A stretch of DNA of 64,000 nt from Bradyrhizobium sp. ORS 278 (GCF_000026145.1 NC_009445.1:6819001-6883000), one strand, 5' to 3'; shown: positions 43,097 through 54,236, numbered from the stretch's first letter. The notes: generated by a model from the letters alone, not told the origin. A program made the numbers and translations.

Positions 43097-44563
43097 TCAC
43101 CCCGCCGGGCGGCGCTGCGCGACGATCTGGCGGTACAGCTCGGCATAACGCCCCGCGCGGTGCCGCCATGACACGTCGGTCAGCATCGCGTTGAGCTGCA
43201 TGCGGGTCCAGTTCGAGGCGTTGCTGCGGGCGGCGTAGAACGCGGCGGCGGCGCGGCGCAAGGTCTGGTCGAGCGCCTCGGCTGTCACAGCTCCGCATTT
43301 GAAGCCGGTCGCGGCCACGCCGGCCTCGGTCTCGTCGATCACGGTGTCGGCAAGGCCGCCGACGGCGGTGACGATCGGCAGCGCGCCGTAGCGCAGCGCG
43401 CAGAGCTGCGTCAGCCCGCACGGCTCGAACCGCGACGGCACGACCAGCGCGTCGCAGCCGGCCTGGATCAGATGCGCGAGATCTTCGTCATAGCCGATGA
43501 ACACGCCGATCTGTCCGGGATGGTGCGCGGCGGCGGCGCGGAACGCGTCACGCAGCTCGGCCTCGCCGTCGCCGAGCAGCGCCAGCTGGATACCGGCACT
43601 GGTCAAGGTCGGCAGGCACGACAGCAGCAGGTCGAGTCCCTTCTGCGAGGTCAGCCGGCTGACGACGCCGAGCAGGAAGGTCTCCGGCGAGGCCTGCAGG
43701 CCCATGCGCGTCTGCAGCGCGGCCTTGTTCGGCGCGCGCGCCTCGAGCTTTTCGATGCCGAAATGCGAGGGGATCGCGGAATCGCTGGCAGGATCCCACA
43801 CCGTCGTATCGATGCCATTGAGGATGCCGACGAGATCGGACGAGCGCTGGCGCAGCAGGCCGCCGAGGCCCATGCCGTGCTCGTCGCTCTGGATCTCGCG
43901 CGCATAGGTCGGCGACACCGTCGTGATCTTGTCGGCGAATTGCAGCCCCGCTTTCAGGAAGCTGATGTCGCCGTAATATTCGAGCCCGTAGATCGAGAAG
44001 GATTCCGGCGGCAGGCCGAGCGGCGGCAGGAAGTGACGCGGAAAGCGGCCCTGGAACGCCAGATTGTGCACGGTCATGACCGTGCCGGGATGCGGCCGAT
44101 GGCTGTAGAGCAGATAGGCCGGGATGAGTCCGGCCTGCCAGTCGTGGCCGTGGACGATATCGGGCACGAAGCTCGCGACTGCGCCGAGGCCGATATAGGA
44201 CGCCGCGCGCGCGAGTGCGGCGAAGCGGAACGGGTTGTCAGGCCAATCCTTGCCGTCCGGACCGAGATACGGGTTGCCCTCGCGATCATACAAATGCGGC
44301 GCATCGAGCACGAACAGGTCGAGCGCGCCATGACTGCCGCCGAGCAGCCGGGCATTGCCGCCGAAGAAGTTCGGCAGCGAGCTGATCTCGCTGGCGTGCT
44401 CCAGCGCCTTCATCACGGCGGGATAGCCGGGGATCAAGGTGCGGACCTCGACGTCCTCCGCCATCAGCGCCCAGGGCAGCGCACCGGCGACGTCGGCGAG
44501 ACCGCCGGTCTTGATGATGGGATAGACCTCGGAGGCGACCGACAGAACGCGCAATGGCGTCAT
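43097..44563 (-). CDS. glgA: Glycogen synthase
   Basis: This 488-residue GT5 enzyme starts [20 protein letters not shown], with the ADP-glucose-binding KTGGLADV motif, and ends with the GT-B C-domain ([20 protein letters not shown]). It extends alpha-1,4-glucan from ADP-glucose. Its ATG overlaps the glgC stop as ATGA, so the two enzymes of glycogen synthesis are coupled. No branching or debranching gene is in the window. Confidence 0.96.
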   Translation of the reverse strand: MTPLRVLSVASEVYPIIKTGGLADVAGALPWALMAEDVEVRTLIPGYPAVMKALEHASEISSLPNFFGGNARLLGGSHGALDLFVLDAPHLYDREGNPYLGPDGKDWPDNPFRFAALARAASYIGLGAVASFVPDIVHGHDWQAGLIPAYLLYSHRPHPGTVMTVHNLAFQGRFPRHFLPPLGLPPESFSIYGLEYYGDISFLKAGLQFADKITTVSPTYAREIQSDEHGMGLGGLLRQRSSDLVGILNGIDTTVWDPASDSAIPSHFGIEKLEARAPNKAALQTRMGLQASPETFLLGVVSRLTSQKGLDLLLSCLPTLTSAGIQLALLGDGEAELRDAFRAAAAHHPGQIGVFIGYDEDLAHLIQAGCDALVVPSRFEPCGLTQLCALRYGALPIVTAVGGLADTVIDETEAGVAATGFKCGAVTAEALDQTLRRAAAAFYAARSNASNWTRMQLNAMLTDVSWRHRAGRYAELYRQIVAQRRPAG

Positions 44564-45825
44564 GAATTGAGCCCGTCGATCATCGGCTGGGTGATCAGGG
44601 TGACGCCGTTCTCCGTCGTCCTGAAGCGCTTGGCGTCGAACTCCGGATCCTCGCCGACGACGAGCCCTTCCGGAATCTGCACGCCGCGATCGACGACCAC
44701 GTTGGTCAGCCGGGCGTGGCGTGCGACGTTGACGTAAGGCAGCAGCACGGCGTTCTGCAGCTTGGCATAGGAATGCAGATGCGCCCCGGTGAACAGCAGC
44801 GAGCGCTGCACCTGGGCGCCCGACACGATGCAGCCGCCCGAGACCAGCGAGCAGGTCGCCTCGCCGCGGCGGCCGTCGGTGTCGTGCACGAACTTGGCCG
44901 GCGGCGTGATCTCGGAATAGGTCCAGATCGGCCAGGAGCGATCGTAGAGATCGAGCTCGGGCACCACGTCGGTGAGGTCGAGATTGGCGGCCCAATAGGC
45001 GTCGACCGTGCCGACGTCGCGCCAATAGCTGCCCTGATCGGAGGCGGCGCGGACGCAGGAGCGGCTGAACTGATGCGCCACCGCGCGGCCGTTCTTGACA
45101 ATGTAGGGGATGATGTCGCGGCCGAAATCATGGTTCGAGTTCGGATCGGCCGCGTCGCGCTTCAGCTCGTCATAGAGGAACTTGGAATCGAACACATAGA
45201 TGCCCATGCTGGCGAGCGACTTGTCGGGCTTGCCCGGCATCGGCGGCGGATCTGCCGGCTTCTCGATAAAGTCGCGGATCGTGTCGTCATCGTTGACGTG
45301 CATGATGCCGAAGCCCGAGGATTCCTCCCGCGGCATCTCCAGGCAGCCGACGGTGACGTCGGCCCGCTGGTCGACATGCTGCTGCAGCATCAGCTCGTAA
45401 TCCATCTTGTAGATGTGGTCGCCGGCCAGCACGACGATGTATTTGGTGTTGTAGGTCTCGATGATGTCGATGTTCTGGTACACCGCGTCGGCCGTTCCGA
45501 CGTACCACATCGTCTCGGAGACGCGCTGGCTGGCCGGCAGGATGTCGAAGCTCTCGTTGCGCTCGGGGCGGAAGAAGTTCCAGCCCATCTGCAGATGGCG
45601 GATCAGGCTGTGCGCCTTGTACTGCGTGGCCACCGCGATGCGACGGATGCCGGAATTGACGGCGTTCGACAGCGCGAAATCGATGATGCGCGACTTGCCG
45701 CCGAAATAGACGGCGGGTTTGGCGCGCCGGTCGGTCAGCTCCAACAGGCGGCTGCCGCGTCCGCCGGCCAGAACGAAGGCCAGCGCATGACGGGACAGCG
45801 GCTCGGTCCTTGCGGCGGGTGCCAT
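44560..45825 (-). CDS. glgC: Glucose-1-phosphate adenylyltransferase
   Basis: ATG 45825 follows GGGAGGAGAA and gives 421 residues, normal for GlgC. The nucleotide-binding start [20 protein letters not shown], the catalytic GDHIYKMDY, the [10 protein letters not shown] activator-site segment and the C-terminal left-handed helix domain are present. It makes ADP-glucose from glucose-1-phosphate and ATP and is normally allosterically controlled by glycolytic intermediates. It lies 144 nt after the PfkB gene of the polyol operon on the same strand, and that gap is long enough for its own promoter. Confidence 0.97.
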   Translation of the reverse strand: MAPAARTEPLSRHALAFVLAGGRGSRLLELTDRRAKPAVYFGGKSRIIDFALSNAVNSGIRRIAVATQYKAHSLIRHLQMGWNFFRPERNESFDILPASQRVSETMWYVGTADAVYQNIDIIETYNTKYIVVLAGDHIYKMDYELMLQQHVDQRADVTVGCLEMPREESSGFGIMHVNDDDTIRDFIEKPADPPPMPGKPDKSLASMGIYVFDSKFLYDELKRDAADPNSNHDFGRDIIPYIVKNGRAVAHQFSRSCVRAASDQGSYWRDVGTVDAYWAANLDLTDVVPELDLYDRSWPIWTYSEITPPAKFVHDTDGRRGEATCSLVSGGCIVSGAQVQRSLLFTGAHLHSYAKLQNAVLLPYVNVARHARLTNVVVDRGVQIPEGLVVGEDPEFDAKRFRTTENGVTLITQPMIDGLNS

Positions 45826-45969
45826 GGTTCTCCTCCCTGCAACTCGTTGTCGCGCCATGTTTTCCGTGACCCGGACGAGGGCCGCTCGCCATCGCGATCA
45901 GCCGTCCGGTATTCACATATGACGGGGAAACAGCCAACCAGTTCCCAATGACGAGCGCAATGGGGTGCT

Positions 45970-46917
45970 TCAGCCCAGGCGATCCCAGGTTGCGGCCATC
46001 TCGGCCCAGCGTGGCGGATCGGCTCCCTCGCGCGTGCAAGTGATCGCGGCACACGCGGCGGCGAAGGCCAGCACCTTGCGCAGCTCGGCTGCGCTCAAGC
46101 GCTTGAGCCCGTCCCGGCCGATCCGTCCGAGCTTGCGCAAGGCGAACAGCATCCCGGCCTGAAAAGTATCGCCGGCGCCGATCGTATCGACCACATCGAC
46201 GTTGGGGACCGCGACCTCCACCGCCCCGGCTTGCGCATGCCAGCCGAGCGCGCCCTTCGGGCCGCGGGTGACGACGACGAGGCTGGTGCCGCGCGCCAGC
46301 AGCGCCGCGGCCCGTGCGGGATAGTCATCGTGGCCATGCAGATAGTCGAAGTCGACATCCGACATCTTGATCAGGTCGGCGCGCGCCGCAAACGCGTCCA
46401 TGTCGGAGACGTAAGCCGCCTTGTCGGTCACGAGGTTCGGCCGGCAGTTCGGATCGAACGAGATCGTCACCGCGCCGTCGGAGGCCGCGATCATGGCCCG
46501 GGTCTCACGGGCACCCTGATAGTGGATGAGCGTGGTCGAGCCGACATGAATGGCGTCGATGGCGGCAAAGGGGATGCTGCCGGGCCGGAACGACCATTTT
46601 CGCGCGGCCGTCTCGGCATCGTAGAACGCGTATTGCGCCTCGCTGCCGACATGGCGCACGAAGGCGAGCGTGGTCTGGTCGGGGCTGCGCGTGGCGTAAC
46701 CGAGGTCGACATCCGAGGCTTGCGCATGCGCCGCGATCATGGTGCCGAACAGGTCGGTCGAGATGCCGCCGATGAAGCCGGTCGGCGCGCCGAGCCGCGC
46801 CAGGCCGACCGCGACGTTCAGGCAGGAGCCGCCGACGACCGGCCGCAGCACGTCACGTCCGTCGGCCAGTTTGGCCGGGACGAAATCGATCAAAGCATCG
46901 CCGCAGCTCAGGATCAT
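45970..46917 (-). CDS. PfkB-family carbohydrate kinase (fructokinase-like)
   Basis: ATG 46917 lies about 6 nt after AGGAGG and gives 315 residues; a GTG at 46932 is less likely. PfkB signatures are present: VVGGSCLNVAVGLARLG near residue 35 and VDTIGAGDTFQAGML with the catalytic Asp near the end. Fructokinase is the closest familiar type. It starts 11 nt after the FGGY kinase gene and ends the polyol operon, where it would phosphorylate a ketose such as fructose formed from sorbitol or mannitol. Confidence 0.9.
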   Translation of the reverse strand: MILSCGDALIDFVPAKLADGRDVLRPVVGGSCLNVAVGLARLGAPTGFIGGISTDLFGTMIAAHAQASDVDLGYATRSPDQTTLAFVRHVGSEAQYAFYDAETAARKWSFRPGSIPFAAIDAIHVGSTTLIHYQGARETRAMIAASDGAVTISFDPNCRPNLVTDKAAYVSDMDAFAARADLIKMSDVDFDYLHGHDDYPARAAALLARGTSLVVVTRGPKGALGWHAQAGAVEVAVPNVDVVDTIGAGDTFQAGMLFALRKLGRIGRDGLKRLSAAELRKVLAFAAACAAITCTREGADPPRWAEMAATWDRLG

Positions 46918-46928
46918 GATCCGCCTCC

Positions 46929-48566
46929 TCACCCGGCCCCATGCATCACGGAACGGCTGTCGCGATCAAGCGTCCGTAGCATGCCGTGGATGCGGCGCTT
47001 GCGGAGATGGAAGTCGGCGACCCCAGGCTCGGTCGGCTCGCTGAGACGGCCGAGCGTCGACATCGACGCCATCGTCTCGCCGATCGAGCGGAAGACGCCG
47101 CTGGCCACGGCGCCGAGCATGGCTGCGCCGAGCAGCACCGGCTCCTGGGTGCCCGGCAGAGCCACGGTCAGGCCGGTTGTGTCCGCCATGATCTGACGCA
47201 CCAGCGGGCTCCGTGATGCACCGCCCGCCATCACCAGCGTACGGCTGGTGACGCCATTGGCGGCGAAGGCGTCGATCACGTCCGCGAGGCCGTAAGCCAG
47301 ACCACACAGCCCTGCGACGAACAGCCGCTCCATCGCACCGATATCGGCATCGAGATCGAGGCCGGCGATGACGGCGCGCGAGGCCGGATCGGCATAGGGC
47401 GACCGGTTGCCGAGAAACTCGGGTAGGATGTGCACCTCACGCGCGAGCAGCGCTGCCGCACCGACGCTCGGCGTTCGCGCCATGATCCGCTTTTCGAGGA
47501 AGCTGATCAGATCGAGCCCTTCCGCGCGTGCCGCGGCGGTCGCCTCGGCCACGGCCGGATGTGAGCGCAGCAGATGATCGATCGCGGCGCCCGCGGCGGA
47601 CTGCCCGCCCTCGTTGAGCCAGAACCCAGGAACCATGCCCTGATAATACGGACCCCACACGCCGGGTACGAAGGACGGCGCTCGCGTGGTCGCCATGATG
47701 CAGGCCGAGGTCCCCATGATGTAGGCGAGCCGATCGCAGACATCGACCTCGCCGCTGTCAGCCGCGCGGCCGCCGATCGCGCCGATGCCGCCGGCATGGG
47801 CATCGATCAGCGCCGCGCCGACCGGCGTTCCTGCCACAAGAGCAAGCTCACCCGCCGCCTGCGCCGACAACCCGTGGCCGAGCGACGTGCCGGGCGCGAC
47901 GATCTTGGTGCCAATGCGGGCGTAGTCCTCGCTGACGAAGTCCTCCAGCCCGATGCGGCGGATGTAGTCCGCGCTCCAGCGCGTCTCATGCGCGAGGTAA
48001 TTCCACTTGCAGGTGACGGTGCACATCGAGCGTGCCAATGAGCCGGTGGCGCGCCAGGTGAGGAAATCGGCGAGATCGAAGAAGTGCCCGGCCGCGTCGA
48101 AGCTCGTTCGGAGGTGTCGCTTCAGCCAGAGCAGCTTCGGCATCTCCATCTCCGGCGAGATCGAGCCGCCGACATAGCGCAGCACGTCGTCTCCGGTCGC
48201 GTTGATGTCGCGCGCCTCGGCGAGCGCGCGGTGATCCATCCAGACGATGACGTTGCGCGCCGCGTCGCCGGAGCCGCTCACCGTGACCGGCGCGCCGCGC
48301 GGGTCGAGCACCACCAGCGAACAGGTCGCGTCGAAGCCGATCCCCTTGATCAGCTCCGGCGAAATGGCGGCCTCCGACAGCGCGGCTTTGACCGCGGCGC
48401 AGCAGGCTCGCCAGATATTATCCGACGACTGCTCGACGACGTCCCCGGCCTCATGCCAGGTCTGGATCGGGTGCCGCGCCGCAGCGAGCAGGCGGCCGTT
48501 CTCGTCGAAAATTCCGGCGCGCGTGCTGGACGTGCCGACATCGACACCGATAAAAGCCTGGCCCAT
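46929..48566 (-). CDS. FGGY-family pentulose kinase (D-ribulokinase-like)
   Basis: This 545-residue protein starts FIGVDVGTSSTRAGIFDENG, the FGGY phosphate-binding loop. GFDATCSLVVLD, VIVWMDHRAL, FFDLADFLTWRATG and LIDAHAGGIGAIGG match the D-ribulokinase (RbtK/FGGY) subgroup better than xylulokinase or glycerol kinase. The C-terminal AGGASRSPLVRQIMADTTG block is the second ATP site. The likely reaction is D-ribulose to D-ribulose-5-phosphate. It is the sixth gene of the polyol operon, 29 nt after the SDR gene that would supply the ketose. Confidence 0.88.
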   Translation of the reverse strand: MGQAFIGVDVGTSSTRAGIFDENGRLLAAARHPIQTWHEAGDVVEQSSDNIWRACCAAVKAALSEAAISPELIKGIGFDATCSLVVLDPRGAPVTVSGSGDAARNVIVWMDHRALAEARDINATGDDVLRYVGGSISPEMEMPKLLWLKRHLRTSFDAAGHFFDLADFLTWRATGSLARSMCTVTCKWNYLAHETRWSADYIRRIGLEDFVSEDYARIGTKIVAPGTSLGHGLSAQAAGELALVAGTPVGAALIDAHAGGIGAIGGRAADSGEVDVCDRLAYIMGTSACIMATTRAPSFVPGVWGPYYQGMVPGFWLNEGGQSAAGAAIDHLLRSHPAVAEATAAARAEGLDLISFLEKRIMARTPSVGAAALLAREVHILPEFLGNRSPYADPASRAVIAGLDLDADIGAMERLFVAGLCGLAYGLADVIDAFAANGVTSRTLVMAGGASRSPLVRQIMADTTGLTVALPGTQEPVLLGAAMLGAVASGVFRSIGETMASMSTLGRLSEPTEPGVADFHLRKRRIHGMLRTLDRDSRSVMHGAG

Positions 48567-48595
48567 GTTTCGCTCCCGTCAATTTTGACGCGAGC

Positions 48596-49369
48596 TTACC
48601 AGCAAGTGTAGCCGCCATCGACAACGACGACGCTGCCGGTCATCAAACTTGCCGCCTCCGAAGCCAGGAACAGCACGACGGAGGCGATCTCCTCGACCTG
48701 CCCCATCCGCGCCATCGGGGTTCCGCCGATCCAGGCGTCGTACATCCGCGGGTTGCTCTTCACGAAGGCATTCAGCGGCGTTTCGATATAGGTCGGCGCG
48801 ACCGCGTTGACGCGGATGCCGCGCGCGCCCCATTCGGCGGCCAGCGACTTGGTCAGATGGTGCACCGCGGCCTTGGAGGCATTGTAGAACGACTGCTCCT
48901 GCGGCTTGTTGACGATGAAGCCCGACATCGAACCGATGTTGACGATGGTGCCGCTCTTGGCCGCCAGCATATGCTTGCCGAAGGCGCGGCAGCACCAGAA
49001 GGTGCCGTTGAGATTGACGTCGAGCACATTGAGCCAGTGCTCGTCGGTGACCGTCTCGGCCGGTGTCTCGCTGCGGGCGATGCCGGCATTGTTGACGAGG
49101 ATGTCGACCTTGCCGTGCCGTGCGACGAGATCGTCGGCGATCTGCGTCACCTGCGCCGAATCGGTGACGTCCATCAGCGCGGTCTCGGTGGTGAAGCCCT
49201 TAGCCTTCATCGCGACCTGCGCGTCCGCCGCCGCCTTGGCGTCGCGATCGGCGATCACCACATGCGCGCCCGCCTCCGCCAGCGCCTCGACACAGGCAAG
49301 GCCGATGCCCTGCGCGCCGCCGGTGATCAGCGCCGTCTTGCCGTTCAGCTTGAATTTTTCCAGATACAT
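48596..49369 (-). CDS. SDR-family polyol dehydrogenase
   Basis: ATG 49369 gives 257 residues. It has the classical SDR motifs: TGGAQGIGLA (TGxxxGxG), NNAGIA, catalytic Ser in NIGSMSGFI and Tyr-x-x-x-Lys in FYNASKAAVHH, and it ends in VVVDGGYTCW. Its place between the ABC transporter ATPase gene and two sugar kinases points to a ribitol, arabitol, sorbitol or similar polyol dehydrogenase making the matching ketose with NAD+. The acid-alcohol specificity cannot be read from the sequence. Confidence 0.88.
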   Translation of the reverse strand: MYLEKFKLNGKTALITGGAQGIGLACVEALAEAGAHVVIADRDAKAAADAQVAMKAKGFTTETALMDVTDSAQVTQIADDLVARHGKVDILVNNAGIARSETPAETVTDEHWLNVLDVNLNGTFWCCRAFGKHMLAAKSGTIVNIGSMSGFIVNKPQEQSFYNASKAAVHHLTKSLAAEWGARGIRVNAVAPTYIETPLNAFVKSNPRMYDAWIGGTPMARMGQVEEIASVVLFLASEAASLMTGSVVVVDGGYTCW

Positions 49370-49416
49370 CGTCGTCGTCCGTGGTTGTCGTTGACGCCCG
49401 AAGGGGACGTCACCTC

Positions 49417-50424
<1,008 letters not shown>

Positions 50425-50438
50425 GATCAGCCCTTTCG

Positions 50439-51270
50439 TTACTTCACTGCGCCGAAGGTCAGCCCGCGCACGAGCTGCTTCTGGCTGAACCAGCCGATGA
50501 TCAGGATCGGCGCGATCGCGAGCGTGGAGGCCGCCGACAGCCGCGCCCAGAACAGCCCTTCCGGACTCGAATAGGAAGCGATGAAGGTGGTCAGCGGCGC
50601 CGCCTCGAGGGTCGACAGGTTCAAGGTCCAGAACGCCTCGTTCCACGCCAGGATCAGATTGAGCAGCAAGGTCGAGGCGAGCCCGGGGATCGCCATCGGC
50701 GTCAGCACGTAGATCAGCTCGCGCCCGATCGTGGCGCCGTCCATGCGCGCGGCTTCGAGGATGTCCTTCGGGATCTCCTTGAAGTAGGTGAACAGCATCC
50801 AGATCACGATCGGCAGATTGCCGAGGCACAGGATGAAGACCAGCCCGGTCCGCGTGTCGAGCAGGCCCATGTTCTTGTAGATCAGATAGATCGGCACGAG
50901 CACGCCGACCGGCGGCATCATCTTGGTCGAGAGCATCCAGAGCAGGATGTCCTTGGTCCGTCTGGTCGGCGAGAACGCCATAGACCACGCCGCGGGAATA
51001 GCGATCAGCATCGCTGATCAGGGTCGAGCCGCCGGCGACGATCAACGAGTTCAGCGCGTGATGCAGATAGTCGCTGCGCTCCTGCACGGTGACGTAGTTC
51101 TCGGTGGTCCAGTGGAAGAACAGGAACGAGGGCGGCGTCGCGAACGCCTCCAGCTCGGTCTTGAAGCTCGCCAGCACCATCCACAGGATCGGGAAGAAGA
51201 TCACGAAGCCGGCGAGCCAGGCGCCAAGCGTTGAGATCACGACGTGACGTCCGGTGACCTTGCGCGCCAT
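50439..51270 (-). pseudogene. Sugar/polyol ABC permease, second subunit (SmoG/MalG type), frameshifted
   Basis: The first 86 codons ([20 protein letters not shown], to [13 protein letters not shown]) are the start of a MalG-type permease with TM1. At about 51012 one extra base shifts the frame; the rest ([20 protein letters not shown], the EAARMDGAT coupling loop, to GLTFGAVK) continues in the next frame from 51011. Removing one G rejoins them. The C-terminal part keeps about five TM segments. An ATG at 51011 could restart translation. Everything else in the operon looks intact, so a recent mutation or a sequencing error is likely. The gene overlaps nothing and lies one base after the first permease. 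Confidence 0.85.
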
Positions 51271-51271
51271 G

Positions 51272-52144
51272 TCAGGCCTCCAGATTGCGGCCGACGATGC
51301 GGACCAGGAAGAAGGCGACGATGTTGGCGATGACCACCGCGACCAGGCCGCCGGCCGAGGCGGTGCCGACGTCGAACTGGATCAGCGCCTGCGAATAGAC
51401 CAGGAAGGCGATGTTGGTGGTCTGCAAGCCGGGCCCGCCGCCGGTGGTGACGAAGATCTCGGCGAACACGGTGAGCAGGAAGATCGTCTCGATCAGGATC
51501 ACCACTGTGATCGGCCGCGCCAGATGCGGCAAGGTCAGGTAGATGAAGCGCGACAGCGCGCTGGCGCCATCCATCTCGGCGGCCTCCTTCTGCTCCTCGT
51601 CGAGCGACTGCAGCGCGGTGAGCAGAATGAGCGTTGCGAACGGCAGCCATTGCCAGGCGACGATGAAGATCACCGCGAGCAGCGGCGCATCGGTGAACCA
51701 GTCGATCGGGGTGAAGCCCAGCGAGGTCGCGATCCACGCGAACAGGCCGGACACCGGATGCATCAAGAGGTTCTTCCACACCAGCGCGCTCACCGTCGGC
51801 ATCACGAAGAACGGCGCGATCACCATGAGCCGGATGAAGTTGCGACCGATGACGGGCTGGTCGAGCAATATGGCGAGGGGAATACCGAGCCCGATGGTGA
51901 GCAGCAGAACGGAGCCAACGAGGACCAGAGTGTTCTGCAGCGAGGCCAGGAAGGCGGGATCGGTGAGGAAGTACTCGAAATTCTCCAGGCCGACGAAGCT
52001 CTCGGAGCCTGGATCGAGCAGGCTGTAATGCAGCGTCGAGAAGTAGATTGTCAGCGCCAGCGGCACGATCATCCACACGAACAGCAGCATGACGGCCGGC
52101 GACATCAGCGCCCGGGCGAGCAGTTGAGTTTGTCGGGTGGCCAT
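51272..52144 (-). CDS. Sugar/polyol ABC permease, first subunit (SmoF/MalF type)
   Basis: This 290-residue inner-membrane protein has six hydrophobic segments (first [20 protein letters not shown]) and the EAA loop [20 protein letters not shown], which docks onto the ATPase. It is the size of short MalF-type permeases such as SmoF of the sorbitol/mannitol system. The gene is one base upstream of the second, broken permease gene. A 589-base region with three repeats separates it from the binding-protein gene. Confidence 0.92.
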   Translation of the reverse strand: MATRQTQLLARALMSPAVMLLFVWMIVPLALTIYFSTLHYSLLDPGSESFVGLENFEYFLTDPAFLASLQNTLVLVGSVLLLTIGLGIPLAILLDQPVIGRNFIRLMVIAPFFVMPTVSALVWKNLLMHPVSGLFAWIATSLGFTPIDWFTDAPLLAVIFIVAWQWLPFATLILLTALQSLDEEQKEAAEMDGASALSRFIYLTLPHLARPITVVILIETIFLLTVFAEIFVTTGGGPGLQTTNIAFLVYSQALIQFDVGTASAGGLVAVVIANIVAFFLVRIVGRNLEA

Positions 52145-52176
52145 GGCTCTGTCCGTATTGCTCGGTGAACACCGCC

Positions 52177-52256
52177 GTCATTGCGAGCGAAGCGAAGCAA
52201 TCCAGGGGCGTGCGCGGGACTCTGGATTGCTTCGTCGCTTCGCTCCTCGCAATGAC
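52177..52256. repeat. Palindromic repeat, GTCATTGCGAG family
   Basis: GTCATTGCGAGCGAAGCGAA is mirrored by GCTTCGCTCCTCGCAATGAC with inner arms AGCAATCCAG and CTGGATTGCT. It is the first of three unrelated repeats in the gap between the permease and the binding-protein genes. Confidence 0.88.
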
Positions 52257-52332
52257 GATTGATGGTTTGGCGATAGCATCGTTGAACCCAAACCTTAGCG
52301 CTTGAAGCTCCAGAGACGAGCGCGATGCCCGT

Positions 52333-52501
52333 GACTGCGCCCTCTCCCCTTGCGGAAGAGGGCATGTAAGACAGTTCGGCAAGCTCGGTTGGGTGAGGGG
52401 TCTCTCTCAGCGAGCTCCGCTTGCGGAAGCATACCCCTCACCCAACCGCGTATGTGGACTGGCCGGTGATGCCCTCTCCCGCAAGGGGAGAGGGCGCAGT
52501 C
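52333..52501. repeat. Nested palindromic repeat (CCCTCTCCC / CCCTCACCC type)
   Basis: The outer arms GACTGCGCCCTCTCCCCTTG and CAAGGGGAGAGGGCGCAGTC enclose inner arms GGTTGGGTGAGGGGT and ACCCCTCACCCAACC. The whole 169 bp folds as one cruciform-like structure. I know this type as a common dispersed element in rhizobial genomes; I saw no other copy here. Confidence 0.85.
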
Positions 52502-52537
52502 ATAGGCACCGGCTTCGTTGTATGCTCGAGAAGTCCG

Positions 52538-52624
52538 CAGGGTGGGCAAAGGCGCGGAGCGCTGTGCCCACCATCGTCACCTCCACCGTGGCGCGGTGGG
52601 CACGCTGCGCTTTGCCCACCCTAC
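52538..52624. repeat. Palindromic repeat, GTAGGGTGGGCAAAG type
   Basis: The left arm CAGGGTGGGCAAAGGCGCGG with GCTGTGCCCACCAT is mirrored by GCGGTGGGCACGCTGCGC with TTTGCCCACCCTAC. It is the third repeat between the permease and binding-protein genes. No gene is seen in the rest of the 52145-52733 gap. Confidence 0.85.
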
Positions 52625-52733
52625 AGGTCCTTCGTTCAAGCCTAGAGAAAATGCGGCCATCCCTTGTGGGGAGGGATGGCCGCCAGTGATCAGCTCGGGA
52701 GGAGTTCCGTGACGAGCTGATACTGTAGCGCGC

Positions 52734-54065
52734 TTACTTGATGTAGCCGGCGCGCTTCATCTCGCGTTCGGTGGCGGACTGCGCCGCGCTCAGCGCCGCA
52801 TCGACGGTCATCGATCCCGCAAGCGCGGCGGAGAACTGCTGACCGACCGCGGTGCCGATGCCCTGGAATTCCGGAATGGCGGCGTATTGCACGCCGACAT
52901 AGGGCACCGGCTTCACCGTCGGATGGCTCGGATCAGCCGCGTCGATCGAGGCGAGCGTGATCTTCGCGAACGGCGCGACCTTCAGATAGTCCTCGTTCTT
53001 GTACAGCGAGGTGCGGGTGCCCGGCGGCACATTGGCCCAGCCCTCCTTCGAGGCGACGAGCTTGGTGTAGTCCTTGCTGGTCGCCCAGGCGATGAACTTC
53101 TCGGCTGCGTCCGTCTTCTTCGAGCCGGCGGGAATCGCGAGATTCCAGGCCCAAAGCCAGTTGGCGTTCTTGCCGAGGCCGGTGTTCGGCGCCAGCGCGA
53201 AGCCGACCTTGTCGGCGACCTTGGACTCCTTCGGATTGGTCACGAACGAGGCCGCGACCGTGGCGTCGATCCACATCGCGCATTTGCCTGCGTTGAACAG
53301 CGCGAGGTTCTCGTTGAAGCCGTTGGAGCTGGCGCCAGGAGGGCCGGCCTCCTTCATCAGGTCGACATAGGTCGACAGCGTCTTCTTCCATTCCGGCGTG
53401 TTGAACTGCGGCTGCCATTTCTCGTCGAACCAGCGCGCGCCGAACGAGTTCGACATCGCGGTCAGGAACGCCATGTTCTCGCCCCAGCCGGCCTTGCCGC
53501 GCAGGCAGATGCCGAACGTGCCGGCCTGCTTGTCGGTCAGCTTCTTGGCGGCGTCGATGACGAAGTCCCAGGTCGGGCTCTCCGGCATCTTCAGCCCGGC
53601 CTTGTCGAACAGATCGGTGCGGTACATCACCATCGAGCTCTCGCCGTAGAATGGCGCGGCGTAGAGCTTGCCGTCGACGGACACCGCGTCCTTAATCTTC
53701 GGCAGGATGTCGTTCGCATCGTAGTCGGCGCCGAGCTTGTCGAGCGGCACCAGCCAGTTCTTCTTGGCCCAGATCGGCACTTCGTAGGTGCCGATGGTGA
53801 GGATGTCGAACTGGCCGCCCTTGGTGGCGATGTCGGTGGTGACGCGCTGGCGCAGCACGTTCTCTTCCAGGGTCACCCATTTCACCTGGATGTCGGGATT
53901 GGCCTTGGTGAATTCGCCCGTCAGGCCCTGCATCCGGATCATGTCGCCATTGTTGACGGTGGCGATGGTCAGGGTCGTCTCGGCCAATGCGGGCATAGTG
54001 GTCAGCAGCGCGGCGGCGCCCATCAGGGCGGCAAGCGTGTGCGTGCGAGTGAAGATGGTCTTCAC
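52734..54065 (-). CDS. Polyol/sugar ABC transporter substrate-binding protein (SmoE type)
   Basis: A GTG at 54065 is chosen because GGAGGAGACC precedes it; the protein has 443 residues. The signal peptide (TLAALMGAAALLTTMPA) ends at ALA. The mature protein has the large type II sugar-binding fold: TIATVNNGDMIRMQGLTGEF, QFDILTIGTYEVPIWAKKNW, and LFNAGKCAMWIDATVAASFV. These match the sorbitol/mannitol-binding SmoE group. It is the first transporter gene of the polyol operon, with a SorC-type promoter region just upstream. A hairpin-rich gap after it may let it be made in excess. Confidence 0.92.
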   Translation of the reverse strand: MKTIFTRTHTLAALMGAAALLTTMPALAETTLTIATVNNGDMIRMQGLTGEFTKANPDIQVKWVTLEENVLRQRVTTDIATKGGQFDILTIGTYEVPIWAKKNWLVPLDKLGADYDANDILPKIKDAVSVDGKLYAAPFYGESSMVMYRTDLFDKAGLKMPESPTWDFVIDAAKKLTDKQAGTFGICLRGKAGWGENMAFLTAMSNSFGARWFDEKWQPQFNTPEWKKTLSTYVDLMKEAGPPGASSNGFNENLALFNAGKCAMWIDATVAASFVTNPKESKVADKVGFALAPNTGLGKNANWLWAWNLAIPAGSKKTDAAEKFIAWATSKDYTKLVASKEGWANVPPGTRTSLYKNEDYLKVAPFAKITLASIDAADPSHPTVKPVPYVGVQYAAIPEFQGIGTAVGQQFSAALAGSMTVDAALSAAQSATEREMKRAGYIK

Positions 54066-54089
54066 GGTCTCCTCCCTCCCCGTGTCTTT

Positions 54090-54145
54090 TGAACATATGC
54101 TCACGGGCTGGGCTGATGTTCACAACAACGGTTGGACTTTGTCAA
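54090..54145 (-). promoter_or_regulatory. Promoter and probable SorC-regulator operator of the polyol operon
   Basis: On the minus strand a perfect minus-35 TTGACA (54145-54140) is followed after 17 nt by TGAACA in the minus-10 place. This TGAACAT is repeated in an imperfect palindrome TGAGCATATGTTCA (54103-54090), 25 nt before the GTG start. A regulator bound to these half-sites would cover the minus-10 and the transcript start. The neighbouring SorC-family gene is the obvious candidate. The layout is seen; the pairing is inferred. Confidence 0.6.
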
Positions 54146-54236
54146 GCAGGTGTCGGCGCCCGCTGGTTGTGCGACGCATAAGGAAATCCCTCAGAGATTG
54201 AAGGCGCCACTGAAGATCGCGTGTCTATCTTGATCA

